Source: Plantago ovata
Lineage: Eukaryota; Streptophyta; Magnoliopsida; Lamiales; Plantaginaceae
DNA: 64,000 nt
NCBI GenBank assembly: GCA_028274465.1
Contig: CM051458.1
Location: 27,788,692 to 27,852,691, forward strand
Direction of reading: 5' to 3'
A program made the position numbers and the translations under genes. The notes under the pieces were generated by a model that worked only from the letters and a program-made list of their open reading frames with translations, did not search any database and had not been told where the DNA came from. Shown here one piece after another: positions 1-11,740 of this stretch. Each line of letters begins with the position of its first letter. Within the stretch, counting starts at the first letter, position 1.

Positions 1-121
1 TTAATTATATTTCCTGACAATTGCTATATGTTTAAATCAGTGGTTATTTTGTTTATGTTCTCTATTTAACAATAATCTCTTTTTAGAATCCGTCGTATGA
101 TAAAAAGAATAATCCATAAGT

Positions 122-199
122 AAAAGCTGTGGTCGGAGAGAATTGAAACCGGGTGGTGAGGACGATGAAGATCCTACATTCCACTCGGCCACAGCTTTT
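122..199 (-). repeat. tRNA-like hairpin / possible tRNA-derived element
   Basis: An 11-bp inverted repeat (AAAAGCTGTGG at 122-132, CCACAGCTTTT at 189-199) encloses 56 bases. Read on the - strand, 195-126 is a 70-nt unit with a perfect 7-bp acceptor-like stem (GCTGTGG/CCACAGC). It has a Pol III A-box match (TGGCCGAGTGG, 191-181), a weaker B-box match (GTTTCAATTCT, 149-139) and TTTT straight after it. A 5-bp stem with a 7-nt loop can form in the middle. The D and T arms do not fold canonically, so a working tRNA is unlikely. A tRNA pseudogene, a SINE head or a small palindromic MITE are all possible. Confidence 0.3.
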
Positions 200-770
200 T
201 AATCGTTTATTGTTGATAACATTTGATACTGGTACTTGGTTTACTATGCCTCTGCGTTTAATACTCGAAGTCGAATTTTTCAAACTTGTGGAAGTAAGCA
301 TAGGGCGTAGACCTTCCATCTTTCATAAATCGTTTAAGTAAACCAATGTATTTCACTACACGCTTTATCATGATTATGGTATTGATTCTCGATTCTTTCT
401 GTATTTAAAACTCTCTAAATTTAAAGGATTTAGTTTGACTGAATCCTAGGTCAGTATCTTTGTAAAAATTCGTTTGATTGCTTGAGATTTTGCATAATCA
501 ATTCAATTAACGTGCCAACTTATATACGGAAACGATATGAAAATCTCGAGCACCATATTTTGTTGATGCCAAAACTCTCGAGCACCATATTATATACGGG
601 ATCTGTGATTTAATACATTTCAATTAGTCTAACACTTTTACAATCTTAACCATATTTAGAATTCAATATTTTTTTTAGCCAGACATTATATATAAAGAAT
701 TCGATTTACAGTAATGAGAGTACCATATTTAGACTACTAACAATGTACTATAAAATTGAAGTCTGTTTAA

Positions 771-1388
771 TTGAAATCATCACTACATAGTGCGAAAATG
801 AGGACTACATTTGGTTTGGAGGCGGCTCAGTCGAATATTGAGAATCGAGTTCGAATGTTCCAAAAAATAATTGACGAGGGAACATTTGAGCACTCTATCT
901 TGATGTTGATAGTCACTCTCAACAGTTACGTTTATGGTGGTGAAGTGCTCATTTGGTATGAATAATATTTTGATTTCTTAGATTTTTTATTTTTAAATTA
1001 TACGAATTTCTTATTAGTGGATCTTGATGGATGTTTGTATTCCTGTTAACTGCAGCATGAAAGCGTTCAAGATCATGTTTGGTATTGATCGATTTTATGA
1101 GGATCTTGACGTCTCTTCAATCCCAATTCATCCATTGGCATCGTTGGACACTTACTATAGCATGTTCATAGTATGTATTTGGTTGATTACCTATTTCTAC
1201 GTGTATATTTGAACAAATTTTATATTCAACTTCTTAACTATATCCTACAGGTTGATGTGTTCGAGTACAAGATTTTTCGCAGGGTGCCTTATTTGCTTGA
1301 GATGCTTGAGGAGCACTCTCATAAAATGGCCGTGTATGCTTCGTGTATTTGTAGAATGGTCGATCCGAATAGTGCAGTGAGGCAATAA
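771..1388 (+). pseudogene. Unidentified protein-coding fragment with possible introns
   Basis: Three short open stretches lie in line: 771-962, about 1024-1171 and 1251-1388. They can be joined across intron-like gaps: a GTATG donor near 954 with an acceptor ending TTATTAG near 1017, and a GTATGT donor near 1172 with a CCTACAG acceptor at about 1250. The last piece is acidic and leucine-rich and ends in a TAA at 1386-1388. I do not recognise the product and see no diagnostic motif. It could be an old host gene fragment or chance open frames in AT-rich DNA. The start at 771 is not supported by any recognisable promoter. Confidence 0.25.
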
Positions 1389-1718
1389 GGCTTCACTGCC
1401 TTCAAAGAAGTAGCGAGCAGTCGTGGAGGATTGACGAGTATCAAGATGTGGTGATAGTCGCTATGCACTCAAATTTACAAGATACATGATGGAGTATTCG
1501 AGAACAATTTTGATATTCCTTCGTTTTGTAGTAAAGAGTGGACAAAGTGTGGTCACTATAACGATACTACATGCTACGAATGCCTTGCTGACATTGTGAT
1601 TCGAACATTCAATCGTTATTTCTATTTTCAGTCTTCTATTGAAGGCCTTTAGTTATGAAGTAATGATCTATGTAACCTTGAATCTTTTATTTTTATTTTA
1701 TTTATCAAATGAGATTAC

Positions 1719-1767
1719 ATTATTATTACTATTATTATTATTATTATTAATATTATTATTATTATTT
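1719..1767. repeat. ATT/TTA trinucleotide microsatellite
   Basis: About 49 bases of nearly uninterrupted ATT repeats with two single-base interruptions. This is a simple sequence repeat; the leucine/isoleucine-rich translation across it is an artefact. Confidence 0.9.
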
Positions 1768-2090
1768 TGCTTTGAGTTTCGTAATAATCGAATTATTAGA
1801 AATTATCTAATGAATCGAATTATTATTATTTAGAACTGTTCGATTAAAGATGAAAAGTCAGGTCTTTTGATATTCAAGAGACACAACACTTGGATTAAAT
1901 CTGTGAAGGAGTTCATCTCTTTAAGTTAATGTTTGCAAATGAAAAGTCACAACTATTGAAGAAGGTGCCTCTTCAAATTTGGTATCTTTCCTCCATCTAT
2001 AAATAAGATACTACACAAAAACGTTTTTGATCATAGAAAAACACTAAATTCTGAAATAAAATTAGAGCAGAAGGAACTTATAGTGTATAT

Positions 2091-3969
2091 GTGGGAGCTA
2101 TGTGAGTTATCATCTATCCCAAACTCTCCCTAGTCGAGGTTCATCTCGGATGTAGAGGTCTGAATGAACCAGCTGAGACTAGTATGCGTGGAGGTTATAC
2201 TTGTTAGAGCGAGTGTGAGCCGATCCCACGGCCACGGAACGGATTGTTGGACAATCAAGAAACGTTCCCATAACTCTGCATAGTTGTTCGAAGGGTGATT
2301 ACCGAACAATGGAAGTACCCACCGGACACTCCCATCGATGTATACTCTACACCGAAGTGTCTATGGGAACCGGTAAGTTGTCGAAGTGATGCCAGTCGTC
2401 CTTTGGACTTACCGGACTTTATCATCACATTTGTTGCCCCATATCCTTGGTGGACCCGTCGATGTCAGCTCTGAATAAGCAGTTGACCCAAGACACGATC
2501 CATGATTATGGCTACATACAAATGGGGATGATAAGTGATTCTGTGAAGGATTTATCTCTCATGTGTAGCACAGGAGAGCACTGCTCATAGTCGTTCATAG
2601 TTGTGATTGGTAAAACCGCTGGCCAGCGTATCAATATTATTATGATAGTCATAATAGATATTGGATTCACCATGCAACTCACTGAAGACGCCCGTGGATG
2701 TATTATTGGGATAGACACTTCATCTATCATAGATGCATTCGAGTCAGTCAGATGAAGGGACGTTACCATCGTCGCGTTGAGCGCAACAGACTTCACAACG
2801 AAAGGGTTTGCTTTGAGAAACCTCTCAAACGTCCTCATGTGTTAATATTGCAAATGGAACCGTCTAGGAATTCCATTTTGCCTAGTCTAGGAGTTGCTTA
2901 ATACAATGAGGCCCTATGGGTCACACTATGTGGTGATTCAGCTTATCCGAATATCCTTGAAGATGGAATCACAATTAATTTAGAATTAATTGTGATTGAT
3001 GGATTATAATTGATTTGGAATTAATTATAATAATTTGTGGCTCAATTAATGATTTGGAATTATTATTTGAATTGGCCGATTAATTGTATTTTATGTAAAT
3101 ACAATTAAAGATTATATTTTAGAAATATAATAGAGGTTTGATTTGAAAGGATATGTTAATTTAGAATTAATATATGCACATGGGCAAAATCTACTTGGAT
3201 TTTGAATTGCCTTATAACTATAAGTGAGTCCCAAAATCGGGACCCACCTATCACCCTTGGGACGCGCGCACGCGCACAGACGGAATAGGGGAAGGAGTTC
3301 GACTCCTTCCTCTATTAGAAGTCAAGGGATAAGTTAGATTTTCCTGATTGAGTTCTAACTTGATTGGGAATGAATCTAGACTTGAATTGGTTTCCTAGTG
3401 CAATAAGAATTAGATTCTGATTCCTTTATGAAGTCTAATTGATTATTATTAGTCTTCTATGGACTACTATATATAGTAGACTATTAGAGAGCTTTTACAT
3501 GGTTAATTTTATGGTTGATTCAACAGACAGATTTTAGATCATTCTTTCTACCAGTTTTCTTAGAGAAAATAAAAGCTCTCCCCTACCTCATACCAAGCCA
3601 CGCGCGCGCCAACCCTCACCGGAGGAAAACCGCCGCCCCATCTTTTTGGACAAAGAATATCCTAGCATTCTTTCCGATAAGCTGTTCATCCGTGGATACC
3701 AAGGTTGAGGTTCAAGGAGCTGGAAACTGACTTTTATTGTCTTGCAGATAATCAAAGTATTGCAGGTATCTTCGACTTCGACGAAGGAGAAGATTCACAG
3801 GACTATTACGAAGACTTGGTACCTGTGCTTGCTTTTGGAGTATTGTAAGTCTTTAAATTGACGTGTTTAATATATATGCTATATACATGATTAATTAACC
3901 TGCATGTTAAGAAAATTTTTGAAATTCCGCTGCGTACCCTTGGGGTAACTCTGACCGTATTTTCTTACA
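2091..3969 (+). repeat. Copia 5' LTR, 5'-truncated
   Basis: It matches 19608-21422 of the 3' LTR from the words GTGGGAGCTATGTGAG onward and ends TTTCTTACA before the primer site. The first ~231 bp of the LTR (equivalent to 19377-19607) are absent. It keeps about 50 bp near 3300-3350 that the 3' LTR lacks, and a short duplicated AATTAATT segment near 2970, so the two LTRs differ by indels as well as substitutions. Confidence 0.85.
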
Positions 3970-3970
3970 G

Positions 3971-3982
3971 TGGTATCAGAGC
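3971..3982 (+). promoter_or_regulatory. Primer binding site, initiator tRNA-Met type
   Basis: TGGTATCAGAGC is complementary to the 3' end of plant initiator tRNA-Met. It lies one base after the LTR end, the standard copia arrangement for starting minus-strand DNA synthesis. Confidence 0.9.
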
Positions 3983-4474
3983 GAGGTTAATGATTATGCA
4001 TATACGTATATATGTTATGTGATTTTGTAGTTTATGTGGATGCAATTGATTCTATGATTAATTCGATTTTCAAAAGTTTTGTTTTTATATAATTTAGAAT
4101 TTATATTTTTTCAAAAAAAAAAAATTATATATATTTGTCCGGCCGCCTGCGTGACGCACGCCGGCGCCTGCGGCCGCAGGCAGCCTAGGGGACGGGACTC
4201 GGTCCCGTCCCTGTATTTTGGAAATTTTGAGGATTGAATTTTATATTTGGAATATAAATATGATTTAATCGTAATTATTGTTAACTAGAGGGGTTAAATT
4301 TAATTAGTATAAAGTTAAGGGGCTTACTTGTGATTTATCAATTTATTGTTTATTACAAATAAGTCCTTCTACTTTTGAATTTTAAATTTGACACCTCCAA
4401 GGTATCGAAAATTACAATTGAGTCCTTCGAGTTTTCAAAAATTGCTACCTAGTCAATAGAATTTTCGATTTTTC
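3983..4474 (+). other. Copia leader, left part
   Basis: Non-coding leader between the primer site and the A1 gypsy insertion. It contains an A-run with AT repeats near 4110-4130 and a GC-rich patch at 4140-4205 with an inverted GGGACGGG...CCCGTCCC pair around 4190-4211. The leader resumes at 13488. The last five bases (TTTTC) are the left copy of an imperfect TSD. Confidence 0.75.
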
Positions 4475-5875
4475 TGATGAACGTATTTTTGACGCGTTCA
4501 TCTTGTCTTTTTTACCTTCTTTTGCTATGTTCTAGCCTTGTTTTTTGGTTAGTTTTGTAGAATAGTGTCATGTTTTGTGTTTTCTGCATTTTCAGGCACT
4601 TAGGTACGAAACGGCGTTTTTGGAGCTAAAACGAGCCCTTTTGATGGAAAAGTTGGCCCCGTTGAAGTTCCCCAATCTCCGTGGCTTGTTCGTAAGTGTT
4701 TGAGTATCAATAAGCATCGAGAAGGATGAGTCCAAGGTACCCGAGGGCCATGCGAGGGCAAAAAGATTGAGTTTGAAGATAAAAATCTGCTCAGGAGCCA
4801 AGCTAAGCGCCTGGAATAGTGAAGCGCTCCGCTTCAATTTCCAGAAGCTTTGGCACAGAAGCCAAGCGAAGAGCTTGGAGTGCCAAAGTGCTTCGCTTGC
4901 CAAGCGCTCCGCTTGGCTTCTCCAAGCGGTCCGCTTGGCAGCGGTTACATTTTCGGATTTTCCTTCTTAGATCTGATCTTTGGTCATTTTTTGAATATCT
5001 TTTGGAACTGTAACTTCGTTTTGGAGAGCTCCTAAGCCCCAAAACTCATAGAAAACTCAGATTACATTGTATTTTAGCTTGGGATTGAAGGTTTTGATTG
5101 GAATTCATCGTTTGTAATCATCTACGGAGAGGTTTTCTTTGATTTCCACCGATTAGTGACAGCTTTGGTGGTAACTTGTATCACTCTCTTGTCTTGTAGT
5201 TTGATATGATGTATTCTGATTATTATTCATATGAATTAATGTCTATGTTGATGAATATGAGTAGCTAAATCTTTTGTGTTGGTGGTAGAATGTAGAATAT
5301 GCATTCTATGGGTTATGTTTATGCTTACATGAGATTGTGATTCAATCTTGCTGCAAATTCCTTCATATGATTCTTAGTTGCCTATAAAATATATTCGAAT
5401 TGAGTATAGTGACAAACTCTTGGTCAATAAAAGCTATAGGATTGTATGTTAGAGATTTGCAGCATGCTAGATAAATGGTGTTGGTGACAAGCACCTCTAA
5501 AGTATTGATAGTGGTCTTTTATGATGTGTGTCTTAAAGTTACCTAGACGAGTTGCTTAGCAGACTTGATCGAAGGTTTTACGCACTGAACTTGTGAGCAT
5601 ATTCGTAACCCATGCATGTGTATTTGATTTCTACCACCAACCGTTTTCCAAACTTGATCACAACAATCTGATTTCTCGTTGCTTTGTTCAAAGGAAACGA
5701 TTCTATAAACTTTTGAACTCGTTGACTGAAATTACTAGCAAAAACCTCAAGCAAAGCCACGTTATGTCCCGAGAGAACGACACTCGGGGACAACTTGCCA
5801 TTGCACTCTAGTTGTGTAGTGATAAGTGTTCTTAGGCTTTTAAACAAATTTAATTGGTGAAAAACGACATCATCA
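4475..5875 (+). repeat. Family A 5' LTR (A1), 1401 bp
   Basis: Starts TGATGAACGT and ends GACATCATCA. The 5' end itself can fold: GATGAACG at 4476-4483 pairs with CGTTCATC shortly after. Positions 4798-4944 hold a dense array of AAGCG-N3-CGCTT inverted repeats. Further in are boxes shared with family B LTRs, such as GAGTAGCTAAAT and GAGAACGACACTCG. The element's other LTR and both LTRs of A2 match it. Confidence 0.92.
4798..4944. repeat. Inverted-repeat array in family A LTR
   Basis: Successive short palindromes with a three-base centre, for example TGAAGCGCTCCGCTTCA, CCAAGCGCTCCGCTTGG and CCAAGCGGTCCGCTTGG. Stem ends differ between units but remain complementary. Equivalent arrays occur in A1 gag (7059-7230), the A1 3' UTR (11588-11740), the partial A1 LTR (12486-12560) and the matching places of A2. 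Confidence 0.85.
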
Positions 5876-5878
5876 ATT

Positions 5879-5896
5879 TGGCGCCGTTGCCGGGGA
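5879..5896 (+). promoter_or_regulatory. Primer binding site, tRNA-Asp type (A1)
   Basis: TGGCGCCGTTGCCGGGGA, three bases after the LTR, is complementary to the 3' end of plant tRNA-Asp, as in Athila-type elements. Identical sites occur in A2 and in B-outer. Confidence 0.9.
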
Positions 5897-6045
5897 CTTA
5901 ACTCCTTTGGTTGGTGTTTTTGTTTTGGTTTTTTCAGCCAACATCTCTTTCCCACCCCTTATTTCTTTCTTGATTGAATTGTGTGAAAGTTTTGCGAAAC
6001 TAACGGAAACTTACAGTTAGTTGAAGGCTTTGTTGTTGGACAGGT

Positions 6046-7792
6046 ATGGAAGAAGTTTGCTTGAACGAAGCTTTCAAAGTCCGGTATGAGGCGATAAGGA
6101 AAGAGCCGGAGATTTATCTTGAACCGGAGGCTAGGTTATATGAGGTCACTGATGAAATTCTCTATAGCATAGCTACCTTCCGAGATTCGCCTTGTGAGAA
6201 TGCATTACGATTCGTGGTAGAATACCGGCGTGATGTTGGGTTGTTACCACCACGTGATTTGAATGATGATCAGCTCTTGCGTCGGTTGTTTCCATGTGCT
6301 CTTACTGGGAAACCCAAGGAATGGTTGAGATCTTTGCCTGGGGGATCACTGAGGAGTTGGCAAGACGTGGTAGACGCCTTTCTTGATCGGTTCCTTTCGC
6401 CTAGGGAAAATGAAGAGCTCAAGAAGCGGATATTGAATTCACTCAGCGGAAGGGAGAAAGGTTCTACGATGCTCTAGAGAGATTTGAGCTCTACAAGAGC
6501 GAATGCCCACATCATCGGTTGAGCGAATATGAACTGATTACTTGTTTTTATCGAGGATTGGATGAAGACTTGCAGTTGGTGATAGATGGTGCATGTGACG
6601 GTATGGAGAATTGTACCGTATCCCAAATCAAAGAGGTTTTTGGGAGATTGCTCGCTGCGACACGTAACCATGCTCTTGTGCCACCGGTTGACTACTCAGA
6701 GATGTATCGAGCACCCAAGCCTATTGCCATTAGTTCTTATGATGACAACTTCGATTATAAAGTGAAGACATGCTCGGGCGAAAATATTCCATATTACGTC
6801 TTTGAGGTGGAAGACTCGCAAGCTCAAGGTGAAGAGGAGTGCTTCACCGAAGAGGAAGAAGAGGTGTTATCCACTCTAATGGAGGTGTGGGAAATGTGCT
6901 CGAAGTAGCGGGTAAATACCAAAAGGATTTTGATACTAGAATGGAGTGTGTGTATGAAGTTCTAGGAGAATCTGAGGTCATGCTCGAGTTACTAGAAGAG
7001 AAAATGAGTGAAGAAAGGGGTTCCGAGTGTCATATGCATGAAGAAAATTCACTGGAAATCCAGGCTGAGCGCTTGGAGCAGTCAAGCGGAGGGCTTGAAA
7101 TTCCAGGAGAGAAAGAAGAAGAAAAGAAAGAAGCTCCAGGAGCCAGGCGAAGCGCTTGGCCTGAGCCAAGCGAAGCGCTTGGCAAGCGCTCCGCTTGCGC
7201 TCTGTCAAGCGGTCCGCCTGGGACCTGGGAGGAAAATTCTGATTTTTCTAAAAATGAGAGAAATCTTAATCGTCAAGAGGAGTTCATTGAGGGACTTGAG
7301 GCTGATCTGGAAAGCGAAGAAGAACATTGTGAAAGCTCCAGGATTGAGGAAGAACTTGAAGAGGCAAACATACTTCTACGGAGTGGCAAGGAATCAAGAC
7401 CACCATATCCTTTGATGTATCCTTCTAAAACTAAATCTTTGCCTAATAATACATGTGATACAGGTGATGATGAGCAGCTGGAGAAGGAGGTGGTAGAAGA
7501 AGCCGCACCAACCCCTGAACTTGTTACCGAGAAGGATAAGGAAGATGAGGAAGGGGGTGCACAACAAAAGGAGGGCGGACTCCATAAGTCGCCTAATCCT
7601 TATGTGCCCCCTAAACCCCATCTTCCCTTTCCCGGAAGGATAAAGGAAGCTAAGAAGGACATCCGAGACTCACCTATATATGGGATCCTATCAAAAGTAG
7701 AGGTGAACGTTCCCCTTATGGAATTGATTCAAAATATTCCCGCTTACACGAAATTTTTCAAAGAAGTGAGGAGTAATAAGAAGATTTTTTAG
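6046..7792 (+). pseudogene. gag: Family A gag, A1 copy, frameshifted
   Basis: Athila-type Gag, the capsid/nucleocapsid precursor that packages element RNA in cytoplasmic particles. The ATG at 6046 lies ~150 bp after the primer site. The retrotransposon gag core spans roughly residues 55-200 (motifs LTGKPKEWLRSLPGG and FYRGLDEDLQ). The rest is an acidic, Glu-rich tail. Compared with A2, one base is missing near 6432 and another near 6893, each shifting the frame, and a TAG at 7790-7792 stands where A2 reads CAG. The tail contains the palindromic array 7059-7230 in coding frame, giving an Ala/Arg/Ser/Trp-rich insert unlike the surrounding acidic sequence. I see no zinc knuckle. The start is fixed by agreement with A2. 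Confidence 0.85.
7059..7230. repeat. Inverted-repeat array inside family A gag
   Basis: Same motif class as the LTR array: CCAAGCGAAGCGCTTGG, AAGCGCTCCGCTT and CAAGCGGTCCGCCTGG. Here it lies within coding sequence and is translated. The A2 counterpart is at 58155-58320. Confidence 0.85.
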
Positions 7793-7801
7793 AAAGGGGA
7801 T

Positions 7802-10800
7802 GTGGCTGAACTTGAAATGGTTAACTCGGTGCATGAGTTACCTTTGAAGCAAAAGGATCCCGGGAGTTTCATAATTAGTATCACCATGGGAAACGGCCGA
7901 TCCACAAAAGCAATGCTTGATTTGGGGGCTAGCATTAATCTAATGCCATACTCCATCTACAAAGCGTTGGGGTTGGGAAAAATCCAACCCACTAGCATGG
8001 TCGTTCAAATGGCTGATCGAAGTGTGAAACGCCCACTGGGGATAGTCGAGTATATTCTAGTGAAGGTGGATAGAATCATTGTACCAACCGACTTTGTGGT
8101 GATGGAAACAGCAGACGAGGGTACAAGTTCGAGAAAGGAGCATATTGTGCTTTTGGGCAGACCCTTCATGGCTACCACCAACACATGTTTGGAGCTTCGA
8201 GGGAAAAAGATCACCATGGAGGTACTCGGAGACAAAGTTCAGATCGAGCAATACAAACAGGTATGTGAACCTGACTCTGAGGAAGCTATGATTGAAGAAC
8301 TTAAATTTGTTGATTGTTATGAATCTGTCTCTTGTGATACTTATTCTGCTCATCAAGTTAGCGACCCTTTAGAAGCCGCTCTTACTATGAACCTTGAAGA
8401 GGGATTTGTCACCGAAGAAGTGTTAGCTATGACAGCCCTCCTAGATAATGCACCCGAAATTCCTCTAGGAGAAGAAGTAGAAGAGTCTCTAGGAATAGAT
8501 GAGGAAGAAGGAGTGACCCCTCCACCTAGTGAACCAACCCTTGAGCTTAAACCATTACCAAGCCATTTGAAATATGTCTTCCTAGGAGAGAATGAGTCTA
8601 AACCTGTAATCATATCTTCTAAGCTTGGTAAGGAGGAAGAGGCTAAGTTAGTAGAGGTGTTGAAAAGAAACACCGGAGCCATAGGATGGAGCATAGGTGA
8701 CATCAAGGGTATAAGCCCGGTGCAGTGTACCCACAAAATAGCCTTAGAGGAAGATGCGAAACCTGTTAGGCAACCACAACGTAGGCTAAACCCAGCTATG
8801 CAAGAAGTTGTGAAGAAAGAGGTGCTTAAACTCCTAGATGCTAAGATGATTTACCCAGCTCCCGATAGCAAATGGGTTAGCCCCGTCCATGTAGTCCCTA
8901 AGAAGTCGGGTATCAAGGTCGAAGCAAATGATAAAGGGGAATTAGTACCCGTTAGGAAAACAACGGGGTGGCGTATGTGCATCGATTATAGGAAATTGAA
9001 TTCTGCCACAAAGAAAGATCATTTTCCTTTACCATTTATTGATGATATGCTTAACCGCCTAGCTGGGCAAGAGTTCTATTGTTTCTTGGATGGTTTGTCA
9101 GGTTTCTACCAGATTCCTATAGCTCCCGAGGACCAAGAGAAGACCACTTTCACATGTCCTTTTGGCACTTTCGCATACCGGAGGATGCCCTTCGGATTGT
9201 GCAATGCTCCGGCCACTTTCCAACGTTGCATGCTCTCCGTCTTCTCCGACATGGTGAATAAATTTGTTGAGGTATTTATGGATGATTTTTCCGTTTACGG
9301 TGATTCATTTGATGATTGTCTTGATAAACTTGATCGTGTCTTAAGGAGGTGTATTGAATGTAATCTTACCTTGAGTTGGGAAAAGAGTCACTATATGGTT
9401 AAAGAGGGAATTGTGTTGGGACATGCTATTTCTAAAAGAGGGATAGAGGTAGACAAAGGGAAACTTGAAATCATTGAAAAGTTACCTCCACCTACTTGTG
9501 TGCGTGAATTGCAATCCTTCCCTGGGCATGTAGGCTTCCATAGGAGATTTATCAAAGATTTCTCTAAGATAGCTAAGTGCTTGAGTAACTTGCTTGCTAA
9601 AGATGTTCCCTTCGAATTCACACAAGAATGTCTTGACGCTTTCCACACACTTAAGGAGAAACTCTTAACAACCCCTATTGTAGTCTCTCCGGATTGGAAA
9701 ATTCCTTTTGAAATTATGTGTGATGCTTCTGACTATGCTATGGGTGTTGTTCTTGGTCAAAAGGTTGATAACCGTTTCAGAGTGATTTACTATGCTAGTA
9801 AGACCTTAGATGCTGCTCAGATTAATTATACTACCACTGAGAAAGAATTCTTAGCGGTTATTTTTGCTCTAAGTAAATTCAGGTCCTATATTACTCGGTA
9901 CAAAGTTTTTGTTCACACTGACCATGCAGCTCTCAAGCATTTGATTGCTAAGCGTGAAACCAAGCCACGCTTGATGCATTGGGTACTTCTTCTCCAAGAG
10001 TTCAAGGTGGAGATAATTGATAAAAGTGGCAAGGAAAATCTAGTGGCGGACCACTTGTCCCGGTTGCCAAACATTCCACAAGATGACACACCCGTCCCAG
10101 ATGATTTGCGCGATGATCAGTTGATGCGCATAGAGTTGGAACCATGGTACGCTGATATCGTTAACTTCTTAGCCACAAATGTGATGCCAACCCATCTCTC
10201 TGGACCTGAACGGCGTTCACTTGTGAGGAATTGTCGCCATTACATATGGGATGACCCGTACTTGTTCCGCAAGGGAGGAGATGAAGTCTTGTGGAGGTGT
10301 GTACCCGAGAAAGAGCAATTGTCGATACTGAGATTCTGCCATGAGTTAGAATGTGGAGGGCATTATAGTGGCCAAAAAACTGCTCGCAAGGTGCTTCAAT
10401 CCGGGTTCTTTTGGCCCAGCTTGTATGAAGATGCGCGCTCATTTGTGGGGCAATGTGACTCATGCCAACGGAGTGGCAACATTGGCAAGCAACAAGAGAT
10501 GCCCCAGCAAGGTAACTTAGTTGTTGAGCCTTTTGATGTTTGGGGTATAGACTTTATGGGACCATTCCCTAAGAGTAATGGGTACGAATATATCTTGGTT
10601 GCGGTCGACTATGTCACCAAATGGGTAGAGGCTGTTCCCACCCGGACTAATGATGCCAAGGTTGTACTTTCTTTTCTTCGAGATGTGATCTTCAATAGGT
10701 TTGGGACCCCGAGGTCCATTATCAGCGATGGGGGAACTCACTTTGTGAACAAGGTCTTCGCTAATCTCATGAAGAAGTACGGGGTGACACATTTCGTTGC

Positions 10801-11440
10801 TACCCCATATCATCCTCAAACATCTGGCCAAGTGGAAGTGAGCAATCGGCAAATCAAGAAAATATTGGAGCGGGTGGTTAAACCCTCGAGGAAGGATTGG
10901 TCCACCAAGTTGCCGGATGCACTATGGGCATATAGGACCTCGTTCAAAACGGTGATTGGTACCACTCCCTACCGGCTTGTGTACGGGAAAGCTTGCCATC
11001 TACCCGTGGAGTTGGAGCATAGAGCACTTTGGGCCATCAAGCAATTGAACCTTGATATGGAGAAAGCCGGTGAAGAAAGACTTTTGCAACTCACCGAGCT
11101 AGATGAGCTAAGATTGAAAGCCTTCGAGAGTGGTAAGATATACAAGGAACGGGCAAAGAGGTATCATGATAGAGGCATCATCCACAAGGATTTAGTCCCA
11201 GGTCAAAAGGCACTCCTCTTCAACTCTCGGTTGCGACTTTTTCCTGGAAAACTCCGTTCTAGATGGGACGGACCATTTGAAATTGTCCGAGTAGCACCCC
11301 ATGGTGCTGTGGAACTCTTGGACAACAAAACCGGAGCTACCTTCAAGGTCAATGGCCAGAGAGTTAAGCCGTACCTAGAGCCTCTCGAGTCGACTCATGA
11401 AGTGGAGGTTGACTTGGTCGAGGTACCTTTTGTATCTTAG
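7802..11440 (+). CDS. pol: Family A Pol: protease-RT-RNase H-integrase (A1)
   Basis: 1212 codons open, in the same frame as the end of gag, so normally part of one gag-pol polyprotein; the GTG at 7802 is only the first codon after the TAG at 7790. Protease: DLGAS near residue 40 and LLGRPF near 118. [30 protein letters not shown] and the catalytic FMDD near residue 493. RNase [17 protein letters not shown] and [10 protein letters not shown]. Integrase: an HHCC zinc finger near 845-885 (CDSCQRSG at its end) and the catalytic D, D and E in [15 protein letters not shown] and [14 protein letters not shown]-type C-terminal module follows; there is no chromodomain. The enzyme set would copy element RNA into DNA and integrate it. 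It is almost identical to A2 Pol and the best-preserved coding region in the window. Confidence 0.93.
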   Translation: MAELEMVNSVHELPLKQKDPGSFIISITMGNGRSTKAMLDLGASINLMPYSIYKALGLGKIQPTSMVVQMADRSVKRPLGIVEYILVKVDRIIVPTDFVVMETADEGTSSRKEHIVLLGRPFMATTNTCLELRGKKITMEVLGDKVQIEQYKQVCEPDSEEAMIEELKFVDCYESVSCDTYSAHQVSDPLEAALTMNLEEGFVTEEVLAMTALLDNAPEIPLGEEVEESLGIDEEEGVTPPPSEPTLELKPLPSHLKYVFLGENESKPVIISSKLGKEEEAKLVEVLKRNTGAIGWSIGDIKGISPVQCTHKIALEEDAKPVRQPQRRLNPAMQEVVKKEVLKLLDAKMIYPAPDSKWVSPVHVVPKKSGIKVEANDKGELVPVRKTTGWRMCIDYRKLNSATKKDHFPLPFIDDMLNRLAGQEFYCFLDGLSGFYQIPIAPEDQEKTTFTCPFGTFAYRRMPFGLCNAPATFQRCMLSVFSDMVNKFVEVFMDDFSVYGDSFDDCLDKLDRVLRRCIECNLTLSWEKSHYMVKEGIVLGHAISKRGIEVDKGKLEIIEKLPPPTCVRELQSFPGHVGFHRRFIKDFSKIAKCLSNLLAKDVPFEFTQECLDAFHTLKEKLLTTPIVVSPDWKIPFEIMCDASDYAMGVVLGQKVDNRFRVIYYASKTLDAAQINYTTTEKEFLAVIFALSKFRSYITRYKVFVHTDHAALKHLIAKRETKPRLMHWVLLLQEFKVEIIDKSGKENLVADHLSRLPNIPQDDTPVPDDLRDDQLMRIELEPWYADIVNFLATNVMPTHLSGPERRSLVRNCRHYIWDDPYLFRKGGDEVLWRCVPEKEQLSILRFCHELECGGHYSGQKTARKVLQSGFFWPSLYEDARSFVGQCDSCQRSGNIGKQQEMPQQGNLVVEPFDVWGIDFMGPFPKSNGYEYILVAVDYVTKWVEAVPTRTNDAKVVLSFLRDVIFNRFGTPRSIISDGGTHFVNKVFANLMKKYGVTHFVATPYHPQTSGQVEVSNRQIKKILERVVKPSRKDWSTKLPDALWAYRTSFKTVIGTTPYRLVYGKACHLPVELEHRALWAIKQLNLDMEKAGEERLLQLTELDELRLKAFESGKIYKERAKRYHDRGIIHKDLVPGQKALLFNSRLRLFPGKLRSRWDGPFEIVRVAPHGAVELLDNKTGATFKVNGQRVKPYLEPLESTHEVEVDLVEVPFVS

Positions 11441-11587
11441 TTCATTTCATTAGTTTCTTGCATTCTCTTTATTTGCTTTCGTAGTTGTGGCCTGTGTGCC
11501 TTTTGTTGTGATTAGTTTAGTCTAGTTTTTGTCTTGGTGCCTTAGGTGATTAAGATAGGAAAAAACATCGAAAATCTGGAAACAGGG

Positions 11588-11740
11588 CCAAGCGAAGCGC
11601 TTGGAAGGGCCAAGCGGTCCGCTTGAAATTCCAGGAAGTTATGCAACTTCCTGGAAATTCAAGCGGAGCGCCTGGAGCCTCCCAAGCGCTCCGCTTGACC
11701 AAGCGAACCGCTTGGCTCCCGCCAAGCGGTCCGCCTGGAC
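11588..11740. repeat. Inverted-repeat array in family A 3' UTR
   Basis: CCAAGCGAAGCGCTTGG, CCAAGCGGTCCGCTTG, CCAAGCGCTCCGCTTG and CCAAGCGAACCGCTTGG, plus a larger inverted pair around CCAGGAAGTTATGCAACTTCCTGG. It starts ~150 bp after the pol stop codon. The A2 counterpart is 53641-53795. Confidence 0.85.

Larger units (their letters stand above)
1..2090. other. Unassigned AT-rich flank left of the first retrotransposon
   Basis: This is the only part of the window without recognisable LTR-retrotransposon sequence. It is AT-rich and holds a tRNA-like hairpin near its left end, a possible spliced gene fragment in 771-1388 and an ATT microsatellite. I see no full-length gene in it and no copy of it elsewhere in the window. 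The right edge is where homology with the copia LTR starts abruptly at 2091. Confidence 0.5.

Noticed and set aside
1639-1833. Leucine-rich small open frame suggesting a membrane peptide
   Set aside because: It is produced by the ATT microsatellite at 1719-1767.
9391-10852. Antisense open frames inside family A pol
   Set aside because: Shadows of a strongly coding frame; the same shadows appear opposite A2 pol and carry no domain.
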